Shown here: positions 16,128 through 25,490 of the stretch, piece after piece | Numbering within the stretch: the stretch's first letter is position 1 | How the letters are laid out: each line of letters starts with the position of its first letter | NCBI GenBank assembly: GCA_022599775.1 | Contig: JAHZLQ010000058.1 | Coordinates: forward strand, 1-64,000 | DNA from: Gammaproteobacteria bacterium | Lineage (GTDB): Bacteria > Pseudomonadota > Gammaproteobacteria > Nevskiales > Nevskiaceae | Reading direction: 5' to 3' | Length of the DNA stretch: 64,000 nt | The notes under the pieces: model-generated | Databases searched by the model: none | What the model was told of the DNA's origin: nothing | What the model saw: only the letters and a program-made list of their open reading frames with translations | Position numbers and translations under genes: made by a program

Positions 16128-18470
16128 ATGACGATCCGCAATCTCGACTTTCTGCTGCGGCCGCGGCGGATCGTGATCTGCGGTGCGCCACGTACCGCCA
16201 GCCATCGGCAGATACTCGCCAATCTGGAACGCTCGAAGCCGGTGCTGCAACGCTACACCCTCGGTTTCGACCGCGAGGGCTGGGGCAGCGCCCAGGCCGA
16301 TACCCCGCCGATCGTGGAGCTGGGCATCGTCTTCGAGCCCGACAGCCTACCGCTTGCCACGCTCAGGCGCCTGATCGAAAGTGGCTGCCGTGCGCTGTTG
16401 TGGGGTGCCGATGAGGCGCCGTCGCAGGCCGTGCTCGAGGCGGCGCGACCGCAACTGGTCCGCATACTGGGGCCGCGCTCCGGTGGCGTGGCCTGGCCCG
16501 GGCTCGCACTCAACGCCACCGCCTACGAACAGCCCATCGGCAAGGGGCGGGTCGCCCTGATCGCGCAATCGTCTTCGGTGGCGGCGGCGGCGCTGGACTG
16601 GGCGGCCGGGCGTGAGCTCGGTTTTTCATGGGTGGCCGTGACCGGTGGCGAAGCGGATGTCGATATCGGCGATTTGCTGGATACCGCAGCGGTGGATCCG
16701 ATCAGCCATGCCGTGGTCCTGCAGATGTCGCGCCTCAAGAGCGCGCGCAAGTTCATGTCCGCGGCGCGGGCCTGCGCCCGCAACAAGCCGGTTCTGGTGT
16801 TGCAGACCCCGCCGCACGGCATCGGTCTGCGCGATCCGGTGCGCAGCGCCGCGCTGCAGCGTGCCGGTCTGATCGAGAGCGAGGTTCTGGGCGGCCTGTT
16901 CGACGGCATCGCAGCCCTGGAGCGACTGCCGAATCAGCAAAGATTTCGCGTCATCGTGGCCGGCAACGGGGCCGGGGTCTGTGCGCTGGGTCTGGCCGCG
17001 ATCGGGCGTCACGGCCTGCAGTACACCGATCTGGCCGCGTCCTCGCGCACGGCCATCAGCGGCATCTTCGCCGGCACACGCTTTCTGGCCGGCTCGGTCG
17101 ATCTGTGCGGCGCGCCGCCGGAATCGATCGCCCGGATCGTGCGTGCCCTGAGCGAAGATCCGGGCGTTGACTCGGTGCTGCTGATGCACAGTCCGCGCGC
17201 CGGCCAGCCGCACGATCAGACCGCGCAGGCGGTCGCCGAGCTGGGTCTGGGTGCGCGCGTGCTGACCGTGTGGCTGGGTTTGGAAACCGCGCTTCAGGCG
17301 CGTGCCTACAGCAGCGAGATGACCGTGCCGACGTTCGCGTCGGCCGACGAGGCGATGCGCGCCTTGCGCTATCGCCAGCAGTACCGAAGCACGCAGGAAC
17401 TGCTGATGCAGACCCCGCCGCCGCTGGATCTGCCACAGATCGACCGCGAGAAGATTCGCGGGCTGCTGGAGGCGGCGGCACGGCACGGCAAGGCGATGGA
17501 GCCGGCGCTGACGGCGGAGGTTATGGGTCATTACGGCCTGTCGATGGCGGCCGACAAGGCCAATCCCACGCTGGTAGTCGAAGTCGCGATCCTGCGACAT
17601 GAGGAATTCGGGCAGTACCTGCGTGTCCGCGGTTCGGCGCTGTGGTCCGGCCGTGGCGAGGCCTATGGATTTGCGCCGCTGGACCCCTTGTTGGCGCGAC
17701 GTCTGCTGGAAGACGCGGGCGTGGTCGCGGCGATGGCACGACGCGGCTGGGACGCCGCGGGCTACGCCGCCGTGCTCGTGCACATCGGCCAGATGCTGGT
17801 CGATCAGCCGGCCATCGCCAATGCGGTGTTGCGGCTGGCGCCGGACGCACGAGGCCTGCCGATCCTGTTGCCCGATTCCACATTGACGCTGACCGATGCG
17901 CCGGAGCCGCCCAGGCGCCGCCTCGCCCTGGCGCCGTATCCTGCCGATCTGGCGCAGAGCGTGACGCTCAAGCAGGGGCGGGAATTCCACATCCGGGTGG
18001 TGCGCCCGGCCGACGAGACGGCGGTGATCCGCCTGCTGGAACGCAGCGACCCGGAGAACATCCGGCTGCGCTTCTTCGGTTACATCCGCCAGTTCTCGCA
18101 TGCGATGGCGGCGCGTCTGACCCAGCTCGACTATGACCGCGAGATCGCCTTCGTCGCGATTCCGCGCGGCACCGCGCGCATCGTCGCGCTGGCGCATTTG
18201 ATGGCCGATCCTGATGCCGGCAGCGCCGAATTCTCATTGCTGGTTCATCAGGACTTCGCGCGTGTCGGCCTGGGCCGGTTTCTGCTCGGTGAGCTGGTCC
18301 GCCACGGACGCCGCCAGGGCATTCACACGGTCTTCGGAGAAATTCTCGCGGAGAACCGGCCGATGCTGTCGCTGGCGCGCGCGCTCGGTTTCACGGTGCG
18401 GCATGCGCCACAGGACCCAGGTAGCATGCATGCTGAAATTCAGACCGGGGCGCCAGCCCATGTCCAGTAA
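16128..18470 (+). CDS. Pat/PatZ-type protein lysine acetyltransferase
   Basis: This 780-residue protein has a CoA-binding and succinyl-CoA-ligase-like part (about 1-440), an ATP-grasp-like part (about 440-600) and a C-terminal GNAT domain (about 620-770) with FHIRVVRPADE and VGLGRFLLGELVRHGRRQG, the acetyl-CoA loop. In relatives the ligase-like part is catalytically dead and binds acyl-CoA as a regulator, while GNAT acetylates lysines, for example on acetyl-CoA synthetase. It is about 100 residues shorter than E. coli PatZ. It follows the deacetylase gene and overlaps the next gene by 11 bases. No strong ribosome site precedes the ATG, so it may depend on translation of the upstream gene. Confidence 0.85.
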   Translation: MTIRNLDFLLRPRRIVICGAPRTASHRQILANLERSKPVLQRYTLGFDREGWGSAQADTPPIVELGIVFEPDSLPLATLRRLIESGCRALLWGADEAPSQAVLEAARPQLVRILGPRSGGVAWPGLALNATAYEQPIGKGRVALIAQSSSVAAAALDWAAGRELGFSWVAVTGGEADVDIGDLLDTAAVDPISHAVVLQMSRLKSARKFMSAARACARNKPVLVLQTPPHGIGLRDPVRSAALQRAGLIESEVLGGLFDGIAALERLPNQQRFRVIVAGNGAGVCALGLAAIGRHGLQYTDLAASSRTAISGIFAGTRFLAGSVDLCGAPPESIARIVRALSEDPGVDSVLLMHSPRAGQPHDQTAQAVAELGLGARVLTVWLGLETALQARAYSSEMTVPTFASADEAMRALRYRQQYRSTQELLMQTPPPLDLPQIDREKIRGLLEAAARHGKAMEPALTAEVMGHYGLSMAADKANPTLVVEVAILRHEEFGQYLRVRGSALWSGRGEAYGFAPLDPLLARRLLEDAGVVAAMARRGWDAAGYAAVLVHIGQMLVDQPAIANAVLRLAPDARGLPILLPDSTLTLTDAPEPPRRRLALAPYPADLAQSVTLKQGREFHIRVVRPADETAVIRLLERSDPENIRLRFFGYIRQFSHAMAARLTQLDYDREIAFVAIPRGTARIVALAHLMADPDAGSAEFSLLVHQDFARVGLGRFLLGELVRHGRRQGIHTVFGEILAENRPMLSLARALGFTVRHAPQDPGSMHAEIQTGAPAHVQ

Positions 18471-18996
18471 TCCCTTGATGGCATACGCCTTGAGCCTGGC
18501 CTGTCTGCTGGTCTCGGCGATTCCCACCGCACAGGCCCAGGAGGGCACCAGAATGCAGATCGATCAAATCGATTTCGTGAACATGCGTCATCCCGAGGAC
18601 GGACGAGTCAGCGGCGGCCAGCCCACGGCCGATCAGCTGCGCGCGGCGGCGGACGCCGGGCTTCGCCATGTCATCGATCTTCGTCCCGAGAGTGAGGACG
18701 CCGGTTTCGACGAGCCGGCACTGCTGCAATCGCTGGATGTGACCTACCGTCGTGTGCCGGTGGCCGGCAGCGCCGGCCTGACGCCGCAGGCGGTCAAGGC
18801 ACTCGACGAGGCGCTGGCCGACGCCGGCGGCGAGCCGACGATGATTCACTGCGCGTCCGGCAATCGGGTGGGCGCGATGATGGCGCTGCGCGCGCACTGG
18901 TTGCACGGCGCCTCCGCCGAAGATGCGCTGAAGATCGGGCGCGACTACGGACTGACCGGGATGGAGCCGGCGGTGCAACAGCTGCTGGGGCAGTGA
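18460..18996 (+). CDS. Secreted dual-specificity-phosphatase-like protein (DUF442 type)
   Basis: This 178-residue protein begins with a signal peptide ending PTAQAQ (about residues 1-27), so it is exported. SGGQPTADQLRAAADAG and HVIDLRPESE match the beta-lactamase-hydrolase-like phosphatase family. The catalytic loop HCASGNRVG has the cysteine at 131 and arginine at 136. This is the CX4R spacing of that family, not the CX5R of ordinary tyrosine phosphatases. The substrate is unknown. The start at 18460 overlaps the acetyltransferase stop by 11 bases, which suggests co-expression. Confidence 0.78.
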   Translation: MSSNPLMAYALSLACLLVSAIPTAQAQEGTRMQIDQIDFVNMRHPEDGRVSGGQPTADQLRAAADAGLRHVIDLRPESEDAGFDEPALLQSLDVTYRRVPVAGSAGLTPQAVKALDEALADAGGEPTMIHCASGNRVGAMMALRAHWLHGASAEDALKIGRDYGLTGMEPAVQQLLGQ

Positions 18997-19008
18997 GCGT
19001 GCTGCGAC

Positions 19009-20370
19009 TCAGTTGAGTCCGTACTTCTTCAGCTTGTACCACATCGATCGTTCACTGATTCCGAGCAGCGCGGAGGCCTTGGTCTTGTTGCCCTCGGTCT
19101 GTTCGAGCGCGCTGCGGATCATGCGCGATTCCAGGGCTTCGACCGCGTGCTCCAGGCCCAGAGACAGGTCCGGCGGCGTCGACGGGCTGCTCGCGCTCGT
19201 CACCGGATTGGCCGTCGTCGAAGCGGCCAGCGGAAAGTGCTCGACGTCCAGCGTGTCGCCGCGCGTGAGCACCAGGGCGCGTTCGATCATGTTCGACAGT
19301 TCGCGGATGTTGCCGGGCCAGGCATAGCGCTGCAGGTGATCGAGGGCGCGCGGCGTCAGGCGCGCGCGGCGGCCGCCATGTTCGGCGACGAAATGCTCGA
19401 CCAGCAGTGAGATGTCGTGCGGATGTTCGCGCAGCGGCGGCAGTTCGATCGCGAATACGTTGAGGCGATAGTAGAGATCCTCACGCAGTCGCTGATCGCG
19501 TACTGCGTCCAGCGGGCGGCGGTTGGTGGCGGCAATCACGCGCAGGTCCAGTTCCAGGGTGCGGTTGCTGCCGAGCCGCTCCACGGTCTGCTCCTGGAGC
19601 ACGCGCAGCAGTTTGGATTGCAGCGCGATCGGCATTTCGGTGATTTCGTCGAGAAAGATCGTGCCGCCGTTGGCGAGTTCGAACTTGCCGACGCGGTCGC
19701 GTACGGCGCCGGTGAACGCGCCCTTGTCGAAGCCGAACAGTTCGGCCTCCATCATGTCCGCCGGAATCGCCGCGCAATTGATCGGAACGAACAGGCGATC
19801 GCTGCGCTCCGACTCGCGGTGGATCGCGCGTGCCACCAGTTCCTTGCCGGTGCCGGTTTCACCCAGGATCATCACGCCGGTGCGCGTGGGGGCCACCTGC
19901 TTGATCTGTTTGTAGACCTGGCGCATCGGCTCGCTGCTGCCAATGAGTCCGCCCCAGCCGCGGTCGAGTTCCTCGCGCAGAAACTGGTTCTGACGCAGAA
20001 CCTCGCCGGCGGCGAATACCCGCCGGATCGCGAGGTTGAGTGCATCCACATCGAAGGGCCTCAGCAGGTAGTCGAAGGCGCCGAGCTTCATCGCTTCGAC
20101 CGCGCTTTCCACCGTGCCGTGCGCGGTGATCACGATCACCGGCACGTCGTTGCCGCCGGCGCGCAGCTTTTCGAGCAGACCGAGCCCGCCGAGCACCGGC
20201 ATCTTCAGATCGCTGATGACGAGGTCGGTGTCGCGGGTGTCGAGAAATTCGAGTGCCGCGACGCCGTTTTCGACGCTGTCGGTGCGATAGCCCATGCGCT
20301 GCAGCATGATTTCCAGCACGCGCCGCATATTGGTTTCGTCGTCAACGACGAGGACGTGTTTGTTGCTCAT
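19009..20370 (-). CDS. Sigma54-dependent response regulator, NtrC family
   Basis: This 453-residue protein has a receiver domain (about 5-120, phospho-aspartate in ISDLKMP), a AAA+ domain (about 140-375) and a Fis-type helix-turn-helix at the end ([19 protein letters not shown]). Walker A is GETGTGKE, Walker B is GTIFLDEI, and the sigma54-contact loop GAFTGA is intact. It should activate sigma54 promoters when phosphorylated. It overlaps the sensor kinase gene by 4 bases. The divergent porin-like gene beyond the kinase is a plausible target, but no good -24/-12 element was found there. Confidence 0.93.
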   Translation of the reverse strand: MSNKHVLVVDDETNMRRVLEIMLQRMGYRTDSVENGVAALEFLDTRDTDLVISDLKMPVLGGLGLLEKLRAGGNDVPVIVITAHGTVESAVEAMKLGAFDYLLRPFDVDALNLAIRRVFAAGEVLRQNQFLREELDRGWGGLIGSSEPMRQVYKQIKQVAPTRTGVMILGETGTGKELVARAIHRESERSDRLFVPINCAAIPADMMEAELFGFDKGAFTGAVRDRVGKFELANGGTIFLDEITEMPIALQSKLLRVLQEQTVERLGSNRTLELDLRVIAATNRRPLDAVRDQRLREDLYYRLNVFAIELPPLREHPHDISLLVEHFVAEHGGRRARLTPRALDHLQRYAWPGNIRELSNMIERALVLTRGDTLDVEHFPLAASTTANPVTSASSPSTPPDLSLGLEHAVEALESRMIRSALEQTEGNKTKASALLGISERSMWYKLKKYGLN

Positions 20371-22133
20371 GACTCCGTGGCCTGAAGCGGCAGGACCATC
20401 TCGAAGACGGCGCCGCCGCTGATGGGTGCATCGAGTATGGTGACAGAACCGCCGTGTGCCTCGACGATCTGACGCACGATCGCCAGGCCCAGGCCGGTGC
20501 CGCCTTCACGCTGATACACGAAGGGATCGAACAGTTGCTCGCGATACTCCGGATCGATGCCGGGGCCGTTGTCGGCCACGGCGATGTGCAGGCCATCGTC
20601 CTGCATGTGTGCACTGACGTCGACCTGACCACCCGCATCCAGAATCTGAATGGCGTTGAGCAGCAGATTGAGCAAGGCCTGGGTGAGTTGCTCGGCGTCG
20701 CATTCGATTTCCGGCAGTTCGTCCGCGATCCGCGTGCGGATCGTGACGCCGCGTGCATCGGCCTGGTTGTTCAGCAGTTCCACACAGCGGCGCACCAGCC
20801 CACCCGGCGCTGTCGGCGCCAGCTGCAGCGGGCGCGCCCGTGTGCTGTCGAGCATCGACGACACCAGGCGGTTGAGGCGTTCGGTCTCGCTGGCGATGAA
20901 ACCCACCAGCTCGCGACCTTCGGGACTGATTGCGGGCTCGCGTTCCAGCACCTGCGCGGAGGAGCGGACGATGCCCAGCGGTGTCCGAATCTCGTGAGCC
21001 ATCACCGCCGACATTTCGCCCAGCGCCGCCAGCTTCGACGCCCGGATCAGCGCTTCACGCGAGCGTTCGAGGTCCTCGACCATCTGCACGAAGGTATCCC
21101 GCAGCCGCCCGATCTCGCCGCCGGACTCGGGCGGCGGGGGCGTGGTGCGTCCGCTGAGGATGAAGCCGCGGGTGTAGTCGGTGAGCGCGGCGATGGGCCG
21201 CGACAAGCGGCTGGCCACGGCCGAGGACATCAGCACGCAAATCGCGGCGATGCCGGCGATCAGCGCGGCGAACACCAGACTCATTCGATGGACCGGTTTG
21301 AGCGCCTGACCGAGCGGTTGCAGCACCATCGTGGTCCAGCCGAAGCCGGCGAAGTGCTCGTAACCCTGCGAGCGGTCGATGCCGACGATGATCTTGCCGT
21401 CGATCAGCGGGGCACCATCGCGCAGCATCACTGCGGCGCGGTTGCGCGGAGTCACCCAGTCGCGCAGCGAGGCGGTCACGGCGCGCGGCGCCAGCAGCGA
21501 CGAGGCCGCGATCACGCGACCGTCGGCATCGGCGACGATGACACCGCGCCGATCCTCCGCGGCCTGATCGAGCAGACCCTCGATCTGCGTCCAGTCGAAA
21601 CGCAGGACCAGCTCGCCGAGTTCACCGTCGCTGAACTGTGACGGTATGCGAGTGCGGATGGTGAAGGTGGCCGGTCCACCCGGACGGTCGCGCTGCGGGC
21701 GTTCGATCCAGACCACGCCGCCGGGAAGCTTTGCCTGCAGCCAGGCGTATGACGAGGGCTCGACGCGGCCGATCTGCCCGGCGTCGCTGGATGCCAGCAC
21801 ACGACCGTCTGCGTCCACGCAGTAGATCAGGTTGTAGACGCCGCCGTAGCGCTGTTTGACCTCGCCGAGGAACGCGGACACGCGTTTGTCCACATCGTCG
21901 ATGCGAAGATCCTGCATCACCTGCAGATGATTCCAGGTCACCGCGTTCTGCAGGCGCTCGAACAGCATGCGGTCGATGTCCGCGGACACGGACTCGGCGC
22001 GGCTTTGCAGGTTGCTCTCGATCTCCTGCTGCATCGAGGCTCGCATCTGCGAGAACGATAGCGCCCCCAGAGCCAGCGCCGGCAGCAGGCTGATCGCGAG
22101 AAAGGCGAGCAGCAGCGTCTTGCGTATCGTCAC
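20367..22133 (-). CDS. Sensor histidine kinase with periplasmic sensing domain
   Basis: This 588-residue protein has a membrane helix (about 8-28), a periplasmic double-Cache-like domain (about 30-280), a second helix (about 283-305), a HAMP region, a HisKA domain with the phospho-acceptor in MAHEIRTPLG, and an ATPase domain with NLLLNAIQ, DNGPGI and GTGLGLAI. It phosphorylates the NtrC-type regulator encoded just downstream. Its ligand cannot be read from sequence. The divergent porin-like and phosphate-binding-like genes hint at a small anion or organic acid. Confidence 0.92.
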   Translation of the reverse strand: MTIRKTLLLAFLAISLLPALALGALSFSQMRASMQQEIESNLQSRAESVSADIDRMLFERLQNAVTWNHLQVMQDLRIDDVDKRVSAFLGEVKQRYGGVYNLIYCVDADGRVLASSDAGQIGRVEPSSYAWLQAKLPGGVVWIERPQRDRPGGPATFTIRTRIPSQFSDGELGELVLRFDWTQIEGLLDQAAEDRRGVIVADADGRVIAASSLLAPRAVTASLRDWVTPRNRAAVMLRDGAPLIDGKIIVGIDRSQGYEHFAGFGWTTMVLQPLGQALKPVHRMSLVFAALIAGIAAICVLMSSAVASRLSRPIAALTDYTRGFILSGRTTPPPPESGGEIGRLRDTFVQMVEDLERSREALIRASKLAALGEMSAVMAHEIRTPLGIVRSSAQVLEREPAISPEGRELVGFIASETERLNRLVSSMLDSTRARPLQLAPTAPGGLVRRCVELLNNQADARGVTIRTRIADELPEIECDAEQLTQALLNLLLNAIQILDAGGQVDVSAHMQDDGLHIAVADNGPGIDPEYREQLFDPFVYQREGGTGLGLAIVRQIVEAHGGSVTILDAPISGGAVFEMVLPLQATES

Positions 22134-22232
22134 CGTGCCGGGATACCGGTGGCGATCGCGCGCGGGTGCCGCGTAGAGTAGCGCCGCTTCTGGCTGTCCA
22201 TGCTGGGGCTGGGGACCGGAGTGGTTTGAATC

Positions 22233-23348
22233 ATGAGTGACTCGAAAATGATAGCGCTACGGCGGCGGCAGCTGTGGGCGGCGCTGTTGGCAGCTGGTCT
22301 GGTCTGCGCGAACGTTCAGGCGTTCGCGCAGACTGATGCCGCTGCGGACGAAGTGCCGGTTCCGACGCCGCAGCCCGAGCTGCCCCAGAATTCCGACAAT
22401 CGCTTGGCGCGCGGTTATACCGTGCCGGGCACCCGTGCGCGCATCGGCGGCTACGGCGAAGTCAGTTTCATCGACGAGAACGACAACGCCGAGCGCTGGC
22501 GCGCCACGCTGGACAGCATCAGCCTGTTGCTGAACTGGGACGACGGCGCGCGCTGGCGCTTCTTCGCCGAGGTGGAGCTGGAGGATTCCTTGATCCTTTC
22601 GCCCGGTGACAGCACCGCCGACGAGGCCTACGTCAGCCTCGAACGGCTGCATGTCGACTACACGCGGTCGGACTTCCTGCAGCTCAGGGTCGGCAAGTAT
22701 CTGACGCCGATCGGCCGCTGGAACCTGATCCACGCCGCGCCGCTGGTCTGGACCACCTCACGGCCGCTGATGACCGATTCCACGTTCCCCACCAATGCGA
22801 CGGGCGCCATGATCTTCGGCGTGGTGCCGCTGTTCCACCGTGCGATCGACTATTCGATCTATGGTTCGATCGGGGAGGAGCTGTTTCCCAATCCCGAGCT
22901 CGACACCTTCAAGGAAGCCTATGGCATCCGCCTGAACTACTCGTTCGATGTGCATACGCAGATCGGCACCTCCTTCGCGTCGTTCGAACAGGAACTGACG
23001 CCGGACGAGCGCAAGGAAATGTTCGGCGTGGACTTCGTTTGGAAATATCACCGTTGGGAACTCCAGGGCGAATGGGTTTATCGCCGCCTGCAGCAAGCAG
23101 CGGAACGCGCCGATGAGCGTGGTTACTACGTGCAGTTGGTGGCTCCGCTGAGCGAGCGCCTGTACGCGGTGGCGCGCACCGAATATCTCAACAAGGTCGA
23201 TTTCGACCGAGGCGTGCATCTGCAGATCGGTGGCCTCACCTGGCGCTACAGTCCGGCGTGGGTGTTCAAGGCCGAATATCGCTATGCCGTCGAGAACGAT
23301 ATCGGCGTGGACGAGGGTCTGCTCACGTCTTTCGCGGTTCTGTTCTGA
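22233..23348 (+). CDS. Porin-like outer-membrane protein
   Basis: This 371-residue protein has a signal peptide ending QAFAQ (about residues 1-32), a short acidic/proline linker and a barrel region beginning RIGGYGEVSFIDE. LQLRVGKYLTPIGRWN is typical of porins of unknown substrate found next to periplasmic binding proteins. It ends LTSFAVLF, with a terminal phenylalanine as in outer-membrane barrels. It is followed after 8 bases by a phosphate-binding-like gene and is divergent from the two-component genes, so these four genes are probably one functional unit. Confidence 0.8.
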   Translation: MSDSKMIALRRRQLWAALLAAGLVCANVQAFAQTDAAADEVPVPTPQPELPQNSDNRLARGYTVPGTRARIGGYGEVSFIDENDNAERWRATLDSISLLLNWDDGARWRFFAEVELEDSLILSPGDSTADEAYVSLERLHVDYTRSDFLQLRVGKYLTPIGRWNLIHAAPLVWTTSRPLMTDSTFPTNATGAMIFGVVPLFHRAIDYSIYGSIGEELFPNPELDTFKEAYGIRLNYSFDVHTQIGTSFASFEQELTPDERKEMFGVDFVWKYHRWELQGEWVYRRLQQAAERADERGYYVQLVAPLSERLYAVARTEYLNKVDFDRGVHLQIGGLTWRYSPAWVFKAEYRYAVENDIGVDEGLLTSFAVLF

Positions 23349-23356
23349 GCCGCGCA

Positions 23357-23857
23357 ATGCGAAACGCAAGCATCCGGATGAGGCGCTGGCTGGCCGGCTT
23401 ATGCCTGCTGGCGGCGATGGCGCCGCTGCATGCCGAACCGGTGCCGATCGCCGTCATCGTCGCCGCCGAGCATGCCCGCGAGGCGATCGACCCCGACGCT
23501 CTGACCCTGATCTATCGTCGCAAGCGTCTGCACTGGGCGGACGGCAGCCGCATCGAGCCGATCAACCTGCCGGCGGATCATCCGCTGCGTCTGCGCTTCT
23601 CGCACACGGTACTGGGATTGAAACCCGAGCAGATGCAGGATTACTGGAACGAAATGTACTTCCAGGGCGTATCGCCGCCCTACGTGCTCGCCTCGGAGGC
23701 GGCGATGCTGGCCTTTGTTGCCGCCACGGCCAATGCCATTGGTTATGTCTCGGCCTGTCACGTCGCCGGTGATGTCAGCGTACTGTTTCTGCTCGACGAG
23801 CGCGGGCGGCGTCTGCCCTTCGTGACAGTGCCTCCATGCGCGGACTCGGCTCCGTGA
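23357..23857 (+). CDS. Small PstS-like periplasmic binding protein
   Basis: This 166-residue protein has a signal peptide (WLAGLCLLAAMAPLHA). LTLIYRRKRLHWADGS, LPADHPLRLRFSHTVLG and YWNEMYFQGV match small relatives of phosphate ABC transporter binding proteins. AIGYVS is the usual late ligand-loop segment. It is about half the size of PstS, and no ABC permease or ATPase is adjacent. A sensing or outer-membrane role with the preceding porin is therefore more likely than import. Methionine 41 of the longest frame is an alternative start seven codons further on. Confidence 0.72.
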   Translation: MRNASIRMRRWLAGLCLLAAMAPLHAEPVPIAVIVAAEHAREAIDPDALTLIYRRKRLHWADGSRIEPINLPADHPLRLRFSHTVLGLKPEQMQDYWNEMYFQGVSPPYVLASEAAMLAFVAATANAIGYVSACHVAGDVSVLFLLDERGRRLPFVTVPPCADSAP

Positions 23858-24066
23858 TCGCCGCGGAAAACCCCGCAAGAATTGTCGACGCGGCTTGCAA
23901 GCCTGCATTTTCCGAAGGGAGGCGCAGTGCCTCGCTTTAGTAAAAATAACCTTAAAAACAGAAAGTTGAATCGATGATGCCGGGCCGCTTCGAGCTGGCA
24001 CTGCGATTGCCATAGAGCCGTCAGACCCAGGCGAAAATCTTCGCCCCAATCGGACCGCAAGCTTTC

Positions 24067-24477
24067 ATGGCCTCAAACATGGCATCCCTCGGCGCGAATG
24101 CCGGCGCCGCCGGCCCGCGTCACCGCACGGCTGTCGGCCGGTATTTGAGCGTATCGATCGCCGCGACCGTTGCGCACTATCTGGTGTTCGCCACGCTGCC
24201 CCGGTGGAGTGGTCCGATTGCGGCGACCGCGCTGGGCGCGCTGGCGGGCGCCGCGCTCAGCTACCGACTCAATCACGCCTGGACCTTCGGCCGTCGCGGC
24301 GGACATGCGCGCGCACTGCCGAGATTCGCGATCACGGCTTTGGCGGTCGCACTCGGCAACGCCGCGATGCTCGCCATGCTGGTTCCGCAGATCGGGGCCT
24401 GGCCGGCACAGATTGCCGCCACGGCCAGCGTATTCCTCGCAGGCTTTCTGGCGAACCGGCATTGGAGCTTTCGATGA
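24067..24477 (+). CDS. GtrA-family membrane protein
   Basis: This 136-residue protein has four hydrophobic helices and the GtrA-type ending ANRHWSFR. The segment SYRLNHAWTFGRR is also a family hallmark. GtrA-like proteins are thought to flip polyprenyl-phosphate-linked sugars across the inner membrane. It overlaps the GT2 gene by 4 bases, and together with the GT39 gene it forms a Gtr-like sugar-transfer operon. Confidence 0.85.
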   Translation: MASNMASLGANAGAAGPRHRTAVGRYLSVSIAATVAHYLVFATLPRWSGPIAATALGALAGAALSYRLNHAWTFGRRGGHARALPRFAITALAVALGNAAMLAMLVPQIGAWPAQIAATASVFLAGFLANRHWSFR

Positions 24478-25490
24478 ACGCGCGAACCCCGCTGCTTGCG
24501 CCGGTCGCCGGCTTGCCACGCCCGGCACGCCCCAGTCTTTGCGTGGTGGTGCCGGTACACAACGAGATCGATGTATTGCCGTTGTTCCTGGAACGCCTCG
24601 GTGCGGTGTTGACGGTGCTGCCCGTGGTGCCGGAAATCCTGTTCGTCGACGATGGCAGCTGCGATGGCAGCCTTGCCTGGATCGAACGGGCGGCGGTGAC
24701 GGATTCGCGCATCGGCCTGCTGCAACTGTCGCGCAACTTCGGCAAGGAGGCGGCAATGACCGCCGGGCTCGACCATGCCGAAGCCGAACTCGTCGTGGTC
24801 ATGGACGCCGACCTGCAGGACCCGCCCGAGCAACTGCCACGCATGCTCGACGCCTGGTTTCAGGGTAATGACGTCGTCGTCATGAAACGACGCTCCCGCA
24901 ACGGTGACAGTCCGGGCAAGCGCATCGCGGCAGCCGTGTACTACCGCCTGCTGGCGCGGGTCGGGGAGATTCCGATTCCGGTCGACGTGGGCGATTTCCG
25001 GCTGATGTCGCGGCGTGCGGTTCTGGCCCTGCGCTCACTGCCGGAGCGCAATCGCTACATGAAAGGTCTGTTCGCCTGGATCGGCCTGCCGCAGGTTCAA
25101 CTCGAATTCGAACGGCCGGCGCGTGCCGCCGGCAACACGCGCTGGCCACTGATGAAACTGATCGGACTGGCTGCGGACGGCCTGACCTCGTTCTCGGTAT
25201 TGCCGCTGCGCTTTGCCGGTGTCGCCGGCATGCTGGCCGCCTGCTTCGCACTGGTGATGGCGCTGGTCTATGCCGGCAAGACCGTGCTGTTCGGCGATTC
25301 CGTGGACGGCTTTCCGACGCTGATCGTTTCGATCTTCTTCATCGGTGGCCTGCAACTGTGCGGGCTGGGCATACTCGGCGAGTACGTCGGCCGCATCTAC
25401 ACCGAGGTCAAGCAGCGCCCGCTGTACCTGCGCCAGGCGTATCGTCCGGCGCGGACTCGGTCGGATCGTCTCGAACGCCAATCGGTATGA
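24474..25490 (+). CDS. Family 2 glycosyltransferase, GtrB/ArnC-like
   Basis: This 338-residue protein has a GT-A catalytic domain (VVVPVHNEIDVLP, FVDDGSCDGS, VVMDADLQDPPEQL with the metal-binding DAD) and two C-terminal membrane helices (about 240-310). Such enzymes load a sugar onto undecaprenyl phosphate at the cytoplasmic face. The start at 24474 (MNARTPLL) overlaps gtrA by 4 bases and the stop overlaps the GT39 gene by 4 bases. The sugar cannot be named. arnA, arnB and arnD are absent here. Confidence 0.9.
   Translation: MNARTPLLAPVAGLPRPARPSLCVVVPVHNEIDVLPLFLERLGAVLTVLPVVPEILFVDDGSCDGSLAWIERAAVTDSRIGLLQLSRNFGKEAAMTAGLDHAEAELVVVMDADLQDPPEQLPRMLDAWFQGNDVVVMKRRSRNGDSPGKRIAAAVYYRLLARVGEIPIPVDVGDFRLMSRRAVLALRSLPERNRYMKGLFAWIGLPQVQLEFERPARAAGNTRWPLMKLIGLAADGLTSFSVLPLRFAGVAGMLAACFALVMALVYAGKTVLFGDSVDGFPTLIVSIFFIGGLQLCGLGILGEYVGRIYTEVKQRPLYLRQAYRPARTRSDRLERQSV

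Noticed and set aside
16626..18197. A 523-residue minus-strand frame
   Set aside because: It is antisense to the Pat-type acetyltransferase and is rich in His/Arg/Gln, as expected of a GC-rich shadow frame.
22185..22200. GG-N10-GC sigma54-like element on the minus strand before the sensor kinase
   Set aside because: The -12 part (AAGCG) is a poor match to TTGCW, and it faces the kinase rather than the porin-like gene.
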